A DNA stretch of 64,000 bases from Streptomyces sp. NBC_01460 (GTDB lineage: Bacteria; Actinomycetota; Actinomycetes; Streptomycetales; Streptomycetaceae): assembly GCF_036227405.1 (NCBI RefSeq), contig NZ_CP109473.1, positions 5,208,001-5,272,000 on the forward strand, given 5' to 3'. Numbering within the stretch: position 1 is the stretch's first letter; the number at the start of each line of letters is the position of its first letter. The translations under genes and the position numbers were made by a program. Under the pieces are notes generated by a model. It did not search any database and was not told the DNA's origin. It saw only the letters and a list, made by a program, of their open reading frames with translations. Positions 1-10,294 of this stretch are shown piece after piece.

Positions 1-318
1 ACCCGCATGGGTGACGATCGCACCCAGCCACTCCACCAGCGCGGTGCACGGCCGGTCGGCCTGCGCCAGCTCGCGGGAGCGGGCGAGCAGGGCGGTCAGG
101 GCTTCCTGGAACACCGCGTTCATCAGGGCCTGGCGGTTCGGGAAGTGCCGGTACAAGGTGCCGATGCCCACACCCGCCCGCCGGGCGATGTCCTCCAGCG
201 AGGCGTCCGTGCCCCGGTCGGCGAAGGACGTGCGGGCCTCGCGCAGCAGCCGGTCGTAGTTGCGGCGCGCGTCGGCGCGCATCGGCCGGGCCGGTGTCGG
301 TGCCGTGCTCATGGCCAT
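1..318 (-). CDS. TetR-family transcriptional regulator (C-terminus beyond window)
   Basis: Reading the complement from an ATG at 318 gives a typical TetR N-terminus: a basic leader, then a helix-turn-helix with SLEDIARRAGVGIGTLYRHF at about residues 41-60. A strong SD (AGGAGG) lies 8 nt upstream of this ATG; an in-frame ATG at 312 is less well placed. Only about 106 residues are inside the window, so the ligand-binding domain is missing and no ligand can be inferred. It lies downstream of accA2 on the same strand but beyond a strong terminator hairpin, so it probably has its own promoter or receives limited read-through. Confidence 0.88.
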   Translation of the reverse strand, partial: MAMSTAPTPARPMRADARRNYDRLLREARTSFADRGTDASLEDIARRAGVGIGTLYRHFPNRQALMNAVFQEALTALLARSRELAQADRPCTALVEWLGAIVTHAG

Positions 319-361
319 CGCCCTGTCCTCCTGGTGTCCGCTCCGCGTCCCAAGGATGCCA

Positions 362-391
362 CTGGGGGCCCGGCAGGTGCCGGGCCCCCAG
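362..391 (-). terminator. Intrinsic terminator hairpin after accA2
   Basis: A perfect 14-bp stem with a 2-nt loop lies 20 nt past the accA2 stop codon. There is no U-tract, as is usual in Streptomyces. It separates accA2 from the TetR gene. Confidence 0.85.
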
Positions 392-410
392 GGGAAGACG
401 GAGCGGGTGC

Positions 411-2165
411 TCAGTCCTTGATCTCGCAGATCGCGGCGCCGGACGACACCGAGGTGCCGACCTCCGCCGCCAGGCCCTTCACCGTGCCCGAGCGGTGGGC
501 GTTGAGGGGCTGCTCCATCTTCATCGCTTCGAGGACGACGATGAGGTCGCCTTCCTTGACCTCCTGGCCTTCCTCGACGGCGATCTTGACGATGGTTCCC
601 TGCATCGGGGAGGCGAGGGTGTCGCCGGAGGCGGCCGAGCCGGCCTTCTTCGCCGCGCGGCGCTTGGGCTTCGCCCCGGCGGCGAGGCCGGTGCGCGCCA
701 GGCTCATGCCGAGCGAGGAGGGGAGGGAGACCTCCAGGCGCTTGCCGCCGACCTCGACGACGACGGTCTCGCGGCCGGACTCCTCGTCGGCATCCTGGTC
801 CGCGGGGACCGCGAAGGGCTTGATCTCGTTGACGAACTCCGTCTCGATCCACCGGGTGTGGATCCGGAAGGGGTCCGAGGTGAACGCCGGGTCCGCGACG
901 ACCGCACGGTGGAAGGGGATGGCGGTCGCCATGCCCTCGACCTGGAACTCGGCCAGGGCGCGCGCGGCGCGCTGAAGGGCCTGCTCGCGGGTCGCGCCCG
1001 TCACGATCAGCTTGGCCAGGAGGGAGTCCCAGGCCGGGCCGATGACGCTGCCGGACTCGACACCGGCGTCCAGGCGGACGCCCGGACCGGTCGGCGGGGC
1101 GAAGAGGGTGACGGTGCCGGGGGCGGGCAGGAAGCCACGGCCCGGGTCCTCACCGTTGATGCGGAACTCGAAGGAGTGCCCGCGCACCGCGGGGTCGCCG
1201 TAGCCGAGCTCCTCGCCGTCGGCGATGCGGAACATCTCGCGCACGAGGTCGAGGCCGGTGACCTCCTCGGTGACCGGGTGCTCGACCTGGAGGCGGGTGT
1301 TGACCTCCAGGAAGCTGATCGTGCCGTCGACACCGACGAGGAACTCGACGGTGCCGGCGCCGACGTAGCCGGCTTCCTTCAGGATCGCCTTCGACGCCGC
1401 GTACAGCTCCGCGTTCTGGGCCTCGGACAGGAACGGCGCCGGGGCCTCCTCCACGAGCTTCTGGTGGCGGCGCTGGAGCGAGCAGTCACGGGTGGAGACG
1501 ACGACGACGTTGCCGTGGGTGTCGGCCAGGCACTGGGTCTCCACGTGCCGGGGCTTGTCGAGGTAGCGCTCCACGAAGCACTCCCCGCGGCCGAACGCCG
1601 CGACGGCCTCACGGACGGCGGAGTCGTAGAGCTCGGGGATCTCCTCCAGCGTGCGGGCCACCTTCAGGCCGCGGCCGCCACCGCCGAAGGCGGCCTTGAT
1701 CGCGATCGGCAGGCCGTTCTTCTCGGCGAACTCCACGACCTCGGCCGAGCCGGACACCGGGTCGGGCGTGCCGGCCACCAGCGGGGCGCCGGCGCGCTGG
1801 GCGATGTGACGGGCCGCGACCTTGTCGCCGAGGTCCCGGATCGCCTGCGGCGGCGGGCCGATCCACGTCAGACCGGCGTCCAGCACGGCCTGGGCGAACT
1901 CCGCGTTCTCCGACAGGAAGCCGTAACCGGGGTGGATCGCGTCCGCCCCGGAGTCCTTCGCGGCCTGGAGCACCTTGGCCATGTCCAGATAGCTGGCGGC
2001 CGGGGTGTCACCGCCCAGAGCGAACGCCTCGTCGGCCGCGCGCACATGCAGAGCGTCCCGGTCCGGATCGGCGTAGACGGCCACGCTCGCGATTCCGGCA
2101 TCCCGGCAAGCCCGAGCAACACGGACAGCGATTTCGCCACGGTTGGCGATGAGCACCTTGCGCAC
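411..2165 (-). CDS. accA2: Acyl-CoA (acetyl/propionyl-CoA) carboxylase, biotin carboxylase-BCCP alpha subunit
   Basis: This 584-aa protein carboxylates its own biotin with ATP and bicarbonate and passes CO2 to a carboxyltransferase beta subunit, here probably PccB. The biotin carboxylase domain starts at residue 1 ([15 protein letters not shown]) and contains the ATP-grasp glycine loop ([11 protein letters not shown]). A C-terminal biotinyl domain carries EAMKMEQ with the biotinyl Lys at about 549. The start is GTG at 2165 with AAGGAGG about 8 nt upstream. It is the same length and architecture as Streptomyces AccA1/AccA2. It sits in the same locus as pccB, pccE and birA, so the whole propionyl-CoA carboxylase system and its biotinylating enzyme are clustered; the product methylmalonyl-CoA feeds polyketide and odd-chain metabolism. 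Confidence 0.93.
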   Translation of the reverse strand: MRKVLIANRGEIAVRVARACRDAGIASVAVYADPDRDALHVRAADEAFALGGDTPAASYLDMAKVLQAAKDSGADAIHPGYGFLSENAEFAQAVLDAGLTWIGPPPQAIRDLGDKVAARHIAQRAGAPLVAGTPDPVSGSAEVVEFAEKNGLPIAIKAAFGGGGRGLKVARTLEEIPELYDSAVREAVAAFGRGECFVERYLDKPRHVETQCLADTHGNVVVVSTRDCSLQRRHQKLVEEAPAPFLSEAQNAELYAASKAILKEAGYVGAGTVEFLVGVDGTISFLEVNTRLQVEHPVTEEVTGLDLVREMFRIADGEELGYGDPAVRGHSFEFRINGEDPGRGFLPAPGTVTLFAPPTGPGVRLDAGVESGSVIGPAWDSLLAKLIVTGATREQALQRAARALAEFQVEGMATAIPFHRAVVADPAFTSDPFRIHTRWIETEFVNEIKPFAVPADQDADEESGRETVVVEVGGKRLEVSLPSSLGMSLARTGLAAGAKPKRRAAKKAGSAASGDTLASPMQGTIVKIAVEEGQEVKEGDLIVVLEAMKMEQPLNAHRSGTVKGLAAEVGTSVSSGAAICEIKD

Positions 2166-2540
2166 GATGACTCCCTCCTTGAGAACAAGCTGAGTTTAGG
2201 GACTACCGACACGGCCGTACGACCCGTCCCCAATAGTGAACTTGCCCACACGGAGTGTGATTCGAGGCTTGCTCGAGTCGCGAAATCCCTTGTCGCACCA
2301 CGGTACGCCGGGATCCTCAACCGCACAGTAGCCACGAAGTGTGGCCCAAGTCTCTGTCCGGACGGTCAACGCCGCGCGGCGTTTCTTTGTGGAGTCCCTA
2401 CGAACGGCCGAGGGAAACTTTGCCCCGGCGGCGGGGCGGCGCCCCGTGCGCACGAGCCGTGCGCTTCCTCTTGTCCGGAGCATTACCGGTTAGTAGGGTC
2501 CGCGCTACCGCACGTACTACAGGTAACAGGGGGTGGCGCC
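2166..2540. promoter_or_regulatory. 375-bp divergent intergenic region, accA2 / small membrane protein
   Basis: No ORF with convincing codon bias occupies this stretch. It must carry the accA2 promoter (leftward) and the promoter of the membrane-protein gene at 2541 (rightward). On the minus strand a TAAACT hexamer lies near the accA2 start, but I see no good -35 at the right spacing, so I do not assign promoters. Confidence 0.4.
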
Positions 2541-2987
2541 GTGGTGCGCAGACCAGTGGCCTTCGTGACCGCGATCGTTCTGTTCGTGGAAGCCGTGGGC
2601 ATCGTGCTCGTCAACGGCGTCCTCGCGACGGTCGCCGGCAACCAGAGCATGTCCCTGGCCGGGATGGATCCTGACGCCATGGTCACCGGCACCTGGGTGA
2701 TGGGCGGTGTCTCCGGTGCCCTGCTGGTGCTCTGCGGGCTCGTACCGCTGCTGGCGGCGATACGGGACCGGGCCCCCGGCCGCTTCGGCAGGATCACCCT
2801 CATCGCGTGCGCGGTCGTGCACGGGGTGCTGGGAGCGCTGGCGGTCGGACTGATCGGCTGGGCGGCCTTCGCGTTCCTGATGGCCGTCCTCGCGCTGATC
2901 GTGCTCACCCTGGTGACCTTCGACCGGCGTGAGCCGGAGACGAGGGCCGAGGGGCCGGGCGTCGAGGGGACGCCGGCCCCGGTGTGA
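2541..2987 (+). CDS. Small polytopic membrane protein, unknown function
   Basis: 148 aa starting at GTG 2541, with AGGGGG 7 nt upstream; GTG 2544 is an alternative. The hydropathy pattern suggests four transmembrane helices: about residues 5-28, 48-72, 80-100 and 102-122, followed by a short charged tail. I recognise no catalytic motif. The gene converges on maf with only 12 bp between the stop codons. In Streptomyces this locus commonly carries such a conserved hypothetical gene between accA2 and maf. Confidence 0.75.
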   Translation: MVRRPVAFVTAIVLFVEAVGIVLVNGVLATVAGNQSMSLAGMDPDAMVTGTWVMGGVSGALLVLCGLVPLLAAIRDRAPGRFGRITLIACAVVHGVLGALAVGLIGWAAFAFLMAVLALIVLTLVTFDRREPETRAEGPGVEGTPAPV

Positions 2988-2999
2988 GACGGCCGCCGC

Positions 3000-3611
3000 T
3001 CAGACCCACAAGTCGGTGATGGGGGTGCCCAGTTCGCCGAGCAGACTGCGCAGCAGCGGCAGCGACAGGCCGATGACGTTGCCGTGGCTGCCCTCGATCG
3101 CCTCGACGAACGGCGCCGAGCGGCCGTCCAGGGTGAACGCCCCTGCCACGTGGAGGGGCTCGCCCGAAGCGACGTAGGCCGCCACCTCGGCGTCCGTCGG
3201 CTCGCCGAACCTGACGACGGTGGACGCGGTCGCCGACGCCGTACGGCCGGTGGCCGTGTCGATGACGCTGTGGCCCGTCTGCAGGATGCCGGACCGGCCG
3301 CGCATCGACTTCCAGCGGGCGGTGGCCTCCTCGGCGTCGGCGGGCTTGCCGTACGCCTCGCCGTCCAGCTCCAGCACCGAGTCGCACCCGACGACGAGCG
3401 CGCCCGCGGCCTCCGGCCGGGAAGCCACCGCGGCTGCCTTCGCCCGTGCCAGGACGAGCGCCAGCTCGCCCGGAGTGGGAGCCGTGATCGCGTCCTCGTC
3501 CACCCCGCTGACGATCACCTCGGGGGCGAGGCCCGCCTGGCGCAGGAGTCCGAGACGGGCGGGGGACGCGGAGGCGAGGACGAGGCGACGCTGATCAGTC
3601 ATGCCCGCCAT
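3000..3611 (-). CDS. maf: Maf-family nucleotide pyrophosphatase
   Basis: A Maf/HAM1-like nucleoside triphosphate pyrophosphatase of 203 aa, a family that hydrolyses dTTP, UTP or modified NTPs and was originally linked to septum formation. The N-terminus carries the family signature [12 protein letters not shown] at about residues 12-23. The catalytic Asp lies in [12 protein letters not shown] at about 73-84, followed by GKP. ATG 3611 and ATG 3602 are both possible starts and neither has a strong SD. It is downstream of the pccB-pccE-mmpB-like genes on the same strand. Confidence 0.9.
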   Translation of the reverse strand: MAGMTDQRRLVLASASPARLGLLRQAGLAPEVIVSGVDEDAITAPTPGELALVLARAKAAAVASRPEAAGALVVGCDSVLELDGEAYGKPADAEEATARWKSMRGRSGILQTGHSVIDTATGRTASATASTVVRFGEPTDAEVAAYVASGEPLHVAGAFTLDGRSAPFVEAIEGSHGNVIGLSLPLLRSLLGELGTPITDLWV

Positions 3612-3665
3612 CGTAGGCGGGGCCGGAGGCCTCCGGGAGCCCGGCGGATCACGGCCGGGACGCCC

Positions 3666-3794
3666 TCAGCGGGTCCCCAGCACGACCATCGCCACGACCA
3701 TGGCCAGCGCCAGCAGCAGACCCGCGCGACGCATCATGTCCTGGGCGTCGCGCAGTTCCTTCGGCGGCTTGTTCTCGGGGTCGGACCACAGCAT
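3666..3794 (-). CDS. 42-aa single-pass membrane protein (MmpB-like)
   Basis: The complement of 3794-3666 encodes a short soluble N-terminus (MLWSDPENKPPKELRDAQ), a basic MMRR and a C-terminal transmembrane helix rich in L, A, M and V. A conserved ORF of this size occurs next to maf and pccE in Streptomyces. From memory it matches the protein called morphogenic membrane protein MmpB, a target of the MacRS two-component system, but that identification needs an alignment. It lies between pccE (72 bp away) and maf (54 bp away) on the same strand, so it is probably in the pcc operon. Confidence 0.7.
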   Translation of the reverse strand: MLWSDPENKPPKELRDAQDMMRRAGLLLALAMVVAMVVLGTR

Positions 3795-3866
3795 GGTCCC
3801 GATGGTGCTCCGGACGCGGCCGCGGCGCCTGAGTACGGGTACTCAAGCGCCGCCGGAAGCCCCGCC

Positions 3867-4073
3867 TCAGGAGGGCCAGTACGTCCGCGCCCAGGACCGG
3901 GGCCCCGGCCGGAGCGCGCCCTGCCGGGCGATCCGGCCCGGGTCGGACCACTGCTCGGGCGGCAGCGGGGCGCCGGACGGGACGGCGGCCACCGCCGCCG
4001 CGCGCGCCCGGACCACGGCGAGGGCCGCGGCGAGCTCCTCCGGGGTCGGATTGCCCCGTACGACCTTGATCAT
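3867..4073 (-). CDS. pccE: Acyl-CoA carboxylase epsilon subunit
   Basis: This 68-aa protein matches the actinobacterial AccE/PccE epsilon subunits, which bind the beta carboxyltransferase and stimulate the holoenzyme. It begins MIKVVRGNPTPEELAAALAV, has an Ala/Arg-rich helix, and ends with a PEQWSDPGR segment and W-R-T-Y-W-P-S, typical of the family. The start follows the pccB stop by 15 nt, with GGGAGCC as SD. Tight coupling to pccB supports the subunit role. Confidence 0.9.
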   Translation of the reverse strand: MIKVVRGNPTPEELAAALAVVRARAAAVAAVPSGAPLPPEQWSDPGRIARQGALRPGPRSWARTYWPS

Positions 4074-4088
4074 GGTGGCTCCCGGTGG

Positions 4089-5669
<1,581 letters not shown>

Positions 5670-5830
5670 CGGGTGGCGGCTCCCTGCCTGGTCACGGGGA
5701 CGGCTGGTACATCCGGTAGACGTGCTGGACCGGTTCGTGCTCGACGGCGGCCCGCTCGTCGGCGGGCCTTGCTACTGACCCGTAGCGTATCGGCGCGGAT
5801 ACGGTTCGGCAGTGCGTCGTTGGCCACACC

Positions 5831-5843
5831 TAATGTGGGTTGC
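5831..5843 (+). promoter_or_regulatory. Putative -10 element of a leaderless birA transcript
   Basis: TAATGT fits the actinobacterial TANNNT -10 and ends exactly 7 nt before the birA ATG, which puts transcription initiation at or next to the start codon. No SD precedes the ATG, consistent with leaderless translation. Confidence 0.55.
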
Positions 5844-6713
5844 ATGACTCCTCCCGATGCGCCGCACAACCGCTGGTCGGACCTCGACAGGCCGCCCCTG
5901 AACGCCGCTGCGCTGCGCCGCGGACTGCTGCGGCCCGACGGTCTGTGGACCTCGCTCGACATCGTCGAGGCGACCGGCTCCACCAACTCCGACCTCGCGG
6001 CCCGGGCCGCGGGCGGAGGGCTGGCCGAAGGCACGGTGCTGGTCGCCGAGGAGCAGACCGCGGGCCGCGGGCGGCTCGACCGGACCTGGACGGCGCCGCC
6101 CCGCTCCGGCCTCTTCCTCTCCGTCCACCTGACCCCCGGCACGGTGCCCGTGGAGCGCTGGGGATGGCTTCCGCTGCTGGCCGGGGTCGCCGCCGCCACG
6201 GGCCTCGCGCAGGCCGCGGGCGTCGACATGGCACTGAAATGGCCCAACGACCTCCTGGTGACCATCGGCGGCACGGAACGCAAGACCGGCGGCATCCTCG
6301 CCGAGCGCGCCGGGGACGGCGTCGTGATCGGCATCGGGGTCAACGTGTCGCTGCGGGCGGCCGAGCTGCCCGCCCCGCACGCCGGTTCGCTGGCGCTCGC
6401 CGGCGCGGTCTCCACCGACCGCGAGACCTTGCTCCGGGCCGTCCTGCGGTCGCTGGAACAGTGGTACGGGCAGTGGCGGGACGCCGGCGGCGACGCCGCC
6501 GAGAGCGGGCTCCAGGCCGCCTACGCGGCGGGATGCGCCACCCTCGACCGGACGGTGCGGGCGGAGCTGCCGGGCGACCGGTCCGTCGTCGGCGAGGCCG
6601 TCGCGATCGACGGCGACGGACGTCTCGTGCTGGCGACGGGCGACGGGATCCAGGAGCCCGTGTCGGCCGGAGACATCGTCCACCTGCGCGGGGAGGGCGG
6701 AGGCCTCACCTGA
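5844..6713 (+). CDS. birA: Biotin-[acetyl-CoA-carboxylase] ligase
   Basis: 289 aa. It activates biotin to biotinyl-AMP and attaches it to the biotinyl domain of AccA-type subunits. The catalytic domain is evident: EATGSTNSDLA at about 42-52, GRGRLDRTW (biotinyl-AMP binding loop) at about 74-82, KWPNDLL at about 132-138 and GIGVNV at about 166-171, then a short C-terminal SH3-like domain. The N-terminus lacks the helix-turn-helix of E. coli BirA, so this is a monofunctional ligase and not a repressor. It is divergent from pccB, next to its likely substrate genes. ATG 5844 is chosen because the leaderless -10 fits it. Confidence 0.93.
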   Translation: MTPPDAPHNRWSDLDRPPLNAAALRRGLLRPDGLWTSLDIVEATGSTNSDLAARAAGGGLAEGTVLVAEEQTAGRGRLDRTWTAPPRSGLFLSVHLTPGTVPVERWGWLPLLAGVAAATGLAQAAGVDMALKWPNDLLVTIGGTERKTGGILAERAGDGVVIGIGVNVSLRAAELPAPHAGSLALAGAVSTDRETLLRAVLRSLEQWYGQWRDAGGDAAESGLQAAYAAGCATLDRTVRAELPGDRSVVGEAVAIDGDGRLVLATGDGIQEPVSAGDIVHLRGEGGGLT

Positions 6714-6877
6714 TCCGGCGCTGCGCACATACGGGTGACGTCAGGTGCGCACGGGGCGCCGGACAGGTGAGAACCGCGCCACCGGCGACGTGAGCCAGGG
6801 CACACCTGCCGTATCGTTGAGGCGATCCAGCGACAGATCGGCAGGGCAGTGCGCAGGGAACGGGCAGGAGGCGGCCG

Positions 6878-8077
6878 GTGACCGTCGACGACACGAACTC
6901 CGACGACGGCGCGGAGCCCTCGTCGGGGGCGTCGGTCCACTCGACACCGCATCACGAGGTCGACCACACGGCGGAACCGACCGACGACCCGCTGGCCATC
7001 CGGCTGGAGGCCCTGATCCTGGGGGCCGACCGCCGCTACACGCCGTTCCAGGCGGCCAGGACGGCCGGGGTCTCCATGGACCTGGCGTCCCGGTTCTGGC
7101 GGGCCATGGGCTTCGCCGACATCGGACAGGCCAAGGCGCTCACCGAGGCCGACGTGCTGGCACTGCGCCGGCTCGCCGGTCTCGTGGAGGCGGGGCTGCT
7201 CAGCGAGCCGATGGCGATCCAGGTGGCCCGGTCCACCGGACAGACCACCGCCCGGCTCGCGGAGTGGCAGATCGACTCCTTCCTGGCAGGGCTGACCGAG
7301 CCTCCCGAGCCGGGCATGACCCGCACCGAGGTCACGTATCCGCTGATCGAGCTGCTCCTGCCGGAGCTGCAGGAGTTCCTGGTGTACGTGTGGCGGCGCC
7401 AGCTGGCCGCCGCGACGGGCCGGGTCGTGCAGACCGGGGACGACGAGGAGATGGTCGACCGGCGGCTCGCCGTGGGCTTCGCCGACCTCGTCGGCTTCAC
7501 CCGGCTGACCCGGCGGCTGGAGGAGGAGGAGCTCGGCGAGCTGGTCGAGGCCTTCGAGACGACTTCCGCCGACCTGGTTGCCGCCCACGGGGGACGGCTC
7601 ATCAAGACCCTCGGTGACGAGGTGCTCTTCGCCGCGGACGACGCGGGCACGGCGGGCGAGATAGCGCTCCGGCTGGTCGAGGCGATGGCCCAGGACACGA
7701 CCATGCCCGCGCTGCGCGTCGGCATCGCCTTCGGCACGGTCACCACGCGCATGGGCGACGTCTTCGGCACGACGGTGAACCTGGCCAGCCGGCTCACGTC
7801 GATAGCGCCGAAGGACGCGGTGCTGGTGGACGGCGCCTTCGCCGAGGAGCTGATCAGGAACGGCGACGCCCCCGCCTCCGAGACGCAGGCGGCCGAGGAG
7901 GTCGCCGCGGCGGCCGAGCGCGCCCGGCTCGCGGAGAAGGAGGGCCGACCGGATGACGCGGAGCCCCCTCTGCCGACGTACCGCTTCGGGCTGCAGCCGA
8001 TGTGGCAGCGGCCGGTGCGCGGGCTGGGCGTGGTGGAGCCGTGGCTCCTGGCCCGGCGCGGCAAGCCGTCGGCCTGA
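6878..8077 (+). CDS. cya: Class III adenylate cyclase
   Basis: 399 aa producing cAMP from ATP in the cytoplasm. The GTG start at 6878 has GGAGG 7 nt upstream. Residues 40-180 form an alpha-helical regulatory domain that includes a MerR-like segment (YTPFQAARTAGVSMDLASRF). The cyclase homology domain follows: FADLVGFT with a metal-binding Asp at 203, IKTLGDEV with adenine-specifying Lys 243 and the second Asp at about 247, and TTVNLASRL as the transition-state Asn/Arg helix. Streptomyces normally have one such cytosolic Cya, needed for germination and morphology. It lies downstream of birA with its own 160-bp upstream gap. Confidence 0.92.
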   Translation: MTVDDTNSDDGAEPSSGASVHSTPHHEVDHTAEPTDDPLAIRLEALILGADRRYTPFQAARTAGVSMDLASRFWRAMGFADIGQAKALTEADVLALRRLAGLVEAGLLSEPMAIQVARSTGQTTARLAEWQIDSFLAGLTEPPEPGMTRTEVTYPLIELLLPELQEFLVYVWRRQLAAATGRVVQTGDDEEMVDRRLAVGFADLVGFTRLTRRLEEEELGELVEAFETTSADLVAAHGGRLIKTLGDEVLFAADDAGTAGEIALRLVEAMAQDTTMPALRVGIAFGTVTTRMGDVFGTTVNLASRLTSIAPKDAVLVDGAFAEELIRNGDAPASETQAAEEVAAAAERARLAEKEGRPDDAEPPLPTYRFGLQPMWQRPVRGLGVVEPWLLARRGKPSA

Positions 8078-8118
8078 CGCGGTGGGCGGGGCACGTCACC
8101 GCGCCCCGCCGGGGGCCG

Positions 8119-8169
8119 TTGAGGCCCGCTCACCCGACTGCCTAGGATCCCGGTAACGCTCGTTAACCG
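8119..8169 (+). promoter_or_regulatory. SigA-type promoter with palindromic operator over +1
   Basis: TTGAGG (8119-8124), an 18-bp spacer and TAGGAT (8143-8148) make a good housekeeping promoter. Immediately downstream, across the expected +1, lies the palindrome TAACG-CT-CGTTA (8154-8165), extended as GGTAA-N6-TTAAC (8152-8167). Such a position suits a TetR-type repressor. From memory, S. avermitilis AccR, which controls acyl-CoA carboxylase genes, was reported to bind GTTAA-N6-TTAAC, one mismatch from this site. Confidence 0.6.
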
Positions 8170-8183
8170 TCAGGGGTGCAGTC

Positions 8184-8996
8184 ATGGGTGTCACGTCGGA
8201 GCAGAGGTTCGGGGAGTTCGTCGTCGTACGGCGGCACGAGGGCCGGGAGCACGTGGCCGAGCTGGTGCTCGACCGCCCGAAGGCGATGAACGCCGTGAGC
8301 ACCGCCATGGCGGTCTCCATCGCCGAGGCCTGCGCCGCGCTCGGAGCCGACCAGGGCGTACGGGCCACCGTGCTCACGTCCAGCCACGAGCGGGCCTTCT
8401 GCGTGGGCGCGGACCTCAAGGAGCGGAACTCCTTCACCGACGCCGAGCTCGTCCGGCAGCGGCCCACGGCCAGGGCCGCGTACACCGGGGTGCTGGAGCT
8501 GCCGATGCCGGTCGTCGCCGCCGTGCACGGCTTCGCCCTCGGCGGTGGCTTCGAGCTCGCGCTGGCCTGTGACGTGATCGTGGCCGACCGCACGGCCGTG
8601 GTCGGCCTGCCCGAGGTGTCCGTCGGCGTCATCCCGGGCGGAGGCGGTACGCAGCTGCTGCCCCGGAGGGTCGGCGCGGCGCGCGCCGCCGAGCTGGTCT
8701 TCACCGCCCGGAGGGTGGAGGCGGCCGAGGCGCGCGAGCTGGGCCTGGTCGACGAGCTGGTCGAGGCGGGCCGGGACCGGGAGGAGGCACTGGCCCTCGG
8801 CGGCCGTATCGCGGCGAACTCCCCGGTGGGGCTCCGGGCCGCCAAGCGGGCGCTGAGGCTGGGCCAGGGGCTCGATCTGCGGGCCGGGCTCGAGGTGGAG
8901 GACGCCGCGTGGCGCTCCGTGGCCTTCTCCGGGGACCGTGCCGAGGGGGTGGCCGCGTTCAACGAGAAGCGGAAGCCCAGCTGGCCCGGGGAATGA
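8184..8996 (+). CDS. Enoyl-CoA hydratase/isomerase (crotonase) family protein
   Basis: 270 aa with a full crotonase fold. The first oxyanion-hole segment is AFCVGADLKER at about 72-82. The second is HGFALGGGFELALACD at about 117-132, and the hydratase Glu region is LPEVSVGVIPGGGGTQ at about 144-159. Glutamates that serve hydration are present around the Pro-Glu and downstream positions, so hydratase activity is plausible. AGGGG lies about 8 nt before ATG 8184. The substrate is unknown; the acyl-CoA carboxylase neighbourhood and the AccR-like operator suggest fatty or branched acyl-CoA metabolism. Confidence 0.88.
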   Translation: MGVTSEQRFGEFVVVRRHEGREHVAELVLDRPKAMNAVSTAMAVSIAEACAALGADQGVRATVLTSSHERAFCVGADLKERNSFTDAELVRQRPTARAAYTGVLELPMPVVAAVHGFALGGGFELALACDVIVADRTAVVGLPEVSVGVIPGGGGTQLLPRRVGAARAAELVFTARRVEAAEARELGLVDELVEAGRDREEALALGGRIAANSPVGLRAAKRALRLGQGLDLRAGLEVEDAAWRSVAFSGDRAEGVAAFNEKRKPSWPGE

Positions 8997-9069
8997 GCAG
9001 GAAGACGTTCTGAAGATCATCAGCGCCGCCAACTGCTCATATACGGGTAAAGCTACCTAAGGTGGGGCA

Positions 9070-10236
9070 ATGGGCGGTGATGATGCGCGCCTGCGCGCAG
9101 TGGTTGGGCTGGCACAGACGATGGCGGCGGCCTACACCGCACGTGAGTCCTGGCGTGCCGCCGCGGTGGGGGCGTGCCAGGCGCTGGGCGGCAGCTTCGC
9201 CGCCCTCTCCGTGTGGGAGCGGGAGCAGGGCAGGCTGCGCGTGCTGGTGAACGTGGGGGAGCGGGCCGAGGGCGAGGAGGAGTTCCCCGAGAGCGAGTCC
9301 TACCCCGTGCACCAGTTCCCGGAGATCACCGAATTCCTCCACGAGCGCTGGGCGGGCGGGGGTGAGCCCGACGCCTGGGTGGAGACCGCCGACGGCGGTC
9401 CGGGCGCCGGCGGCCCGGCCCGGGGGGCCCGCCCCTACTGCCACCAGCGGGTCGCCGCGCTGCGCCGCCGCGGGCGGGGCTGCTGTGTGGTGGCGCCGAT
9501 CGTGCTGCACGGGCGCGCCTGGGGCGAGCTGTACGTGGCCCGTCCGGCGGGGGCCCCGGTGTTCGACCGGGACGACGCGGACTTCGCCACCGTGCTGGCC
9601 GCCGTCGCCGCGGCGGGGATCGCGCAGACCGAGCGGCTGGAGGAGGTCCGCACGCTGGCCTTCACGGACCCGCTGACCGGCCTCGCCAACCGCAGGGCCG
9701 TCGACCTCCGGCTCGACGAGGCGGTGGACCTGCACCGTTCCGAGGGTGCCGTGGTCAGCCTGGTCGTCTGCGATCTGAACGGACTCAAGGCGGTCAACGA
9801 CACGCACGGCCACGCGTTCGGCGACCGGCTGCTGGAACGTTTCGGCTCGGTGCTCTCGCTCTGCGGCGCGATGCTCCCGGGGGCGCTGTCCGCGCGTCTG
9901 GGCGGGGACGAGTTCTGCCTGCTGACCGTCGGGCCCTCGGCGGACGACGTGGTCGGGGTCTCCGAGGAGCTCTGCGCCCGCGCCGTGGCCCTGGAGCTCG
10001 GCGACGGGGTCGCCTGCGGTGTCGCGTCCACGGGGGACGACATCGGGCCGGTCCACTCGGCGCGCCGGCTCTTCCGCCTGGCGGACGCCGCCCAGTACCA
10101 GGCGAAGGCGGCGCACTCCCGGCGGCCGGTGGTCGCGGGGCGCGACGGTGACGTGATCCGGCTCGCCGACTCCCCGCCCAGGTCCCCCCACGACCGCCGC
10201 AGGCTGCGCGGCAACCCGCCCGGCGGCGATCGGTAA
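9070..10236 (+). CDS. GAF-GGDEF diguanylate cyclase
   Basis: 388 aa. Residues about 10-190 resemble a GAF sensor (ESWRAAAVGACQALGG, then WGELYVARPAGAPVFDRDDADF). A GGDEF domain follows from FTDPLTGLANRR near 198 to about 355, with the signature RLGGDEF intact at about 276-282, so cyclic di-GMP synthesis is expected. Five residues upstream, where the allosteric inhibitory RxxD would be, the sequence reads GALS, so product inhibition through the I-site is unlikely. The C-terminal 30 residues are Arg/Pro-rich and disordered. AAGGTGGGG precedes ATG 9070. In Streptomyces c-di-GMP acts through BldD to delay sporulation. Confidence 0.88.
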   Translation: MGGDDARLRAVVGLAQTMAAAYTARESWRAAAVGACQALGGSFAALSVWEREQGRLRVLVNVGERAEGEEEFPESESYPVHQFPEITEFLHERWAGGGEPDAWVETADGGPGAGGPARGARPYCHQRVAALRRRGRGCCVVAPIVLHGRAWGELYVARPAGAPVFDRDDADFATVLAAVAAAGIAQTERLEEVRTLAFTDPLTGLANRRAVDLRLDEAVDLHRSEGAVVSLVVCDLNGLKAVNDTHGHAFGDRLLERFGSVLSLCGAMLPGALSARLGGDEFCLLTVGPSADDVVGVSEELCARAVALELGDGVACGVASTGDDIGPVHSARRLFRLADAAQYQAKAAHSRRPVVAGRDGDVIRLADSPPRSPHDRRRLRGNPPGGDR

Positions 10237-10258
10237 GGGGTCAACCGCACGACCACTG

Positions 10259-10294
10259 GTGACATGGCGGGTTTCAGTCCGTAGGCTTCTGAAT
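10259..10294 (+). promoter_or_regulatory. hutH promoter, apparently leaderless
   Basis: GTGACA (10259-10264), a 17-bp spacer and TAGGCT (10282-10287) form a near-consensus promoter. The -10 ends 7 nt before ATG 10295, so the mRNA should start at or beside the initiation codon. There is no SD. Confidence 0.65.

Noticed and set aside
294..2987. 897-aa plus-strand ORF opposite accA2
   Set aside because: It is the antisense shadow of a biotin carboxylase gene in GC-rich DNA. Only its last 148 codons (2541-2987) have membrane-protein character and an SD, and those are annotated separately.
10259..10294. Earlier GTG start for hutH giving 12 extra residues
   Set aside because: The -35/-10 promoter lies in this stretch, and the remembered S. 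griseus protein begins at MDMHTVVVG.
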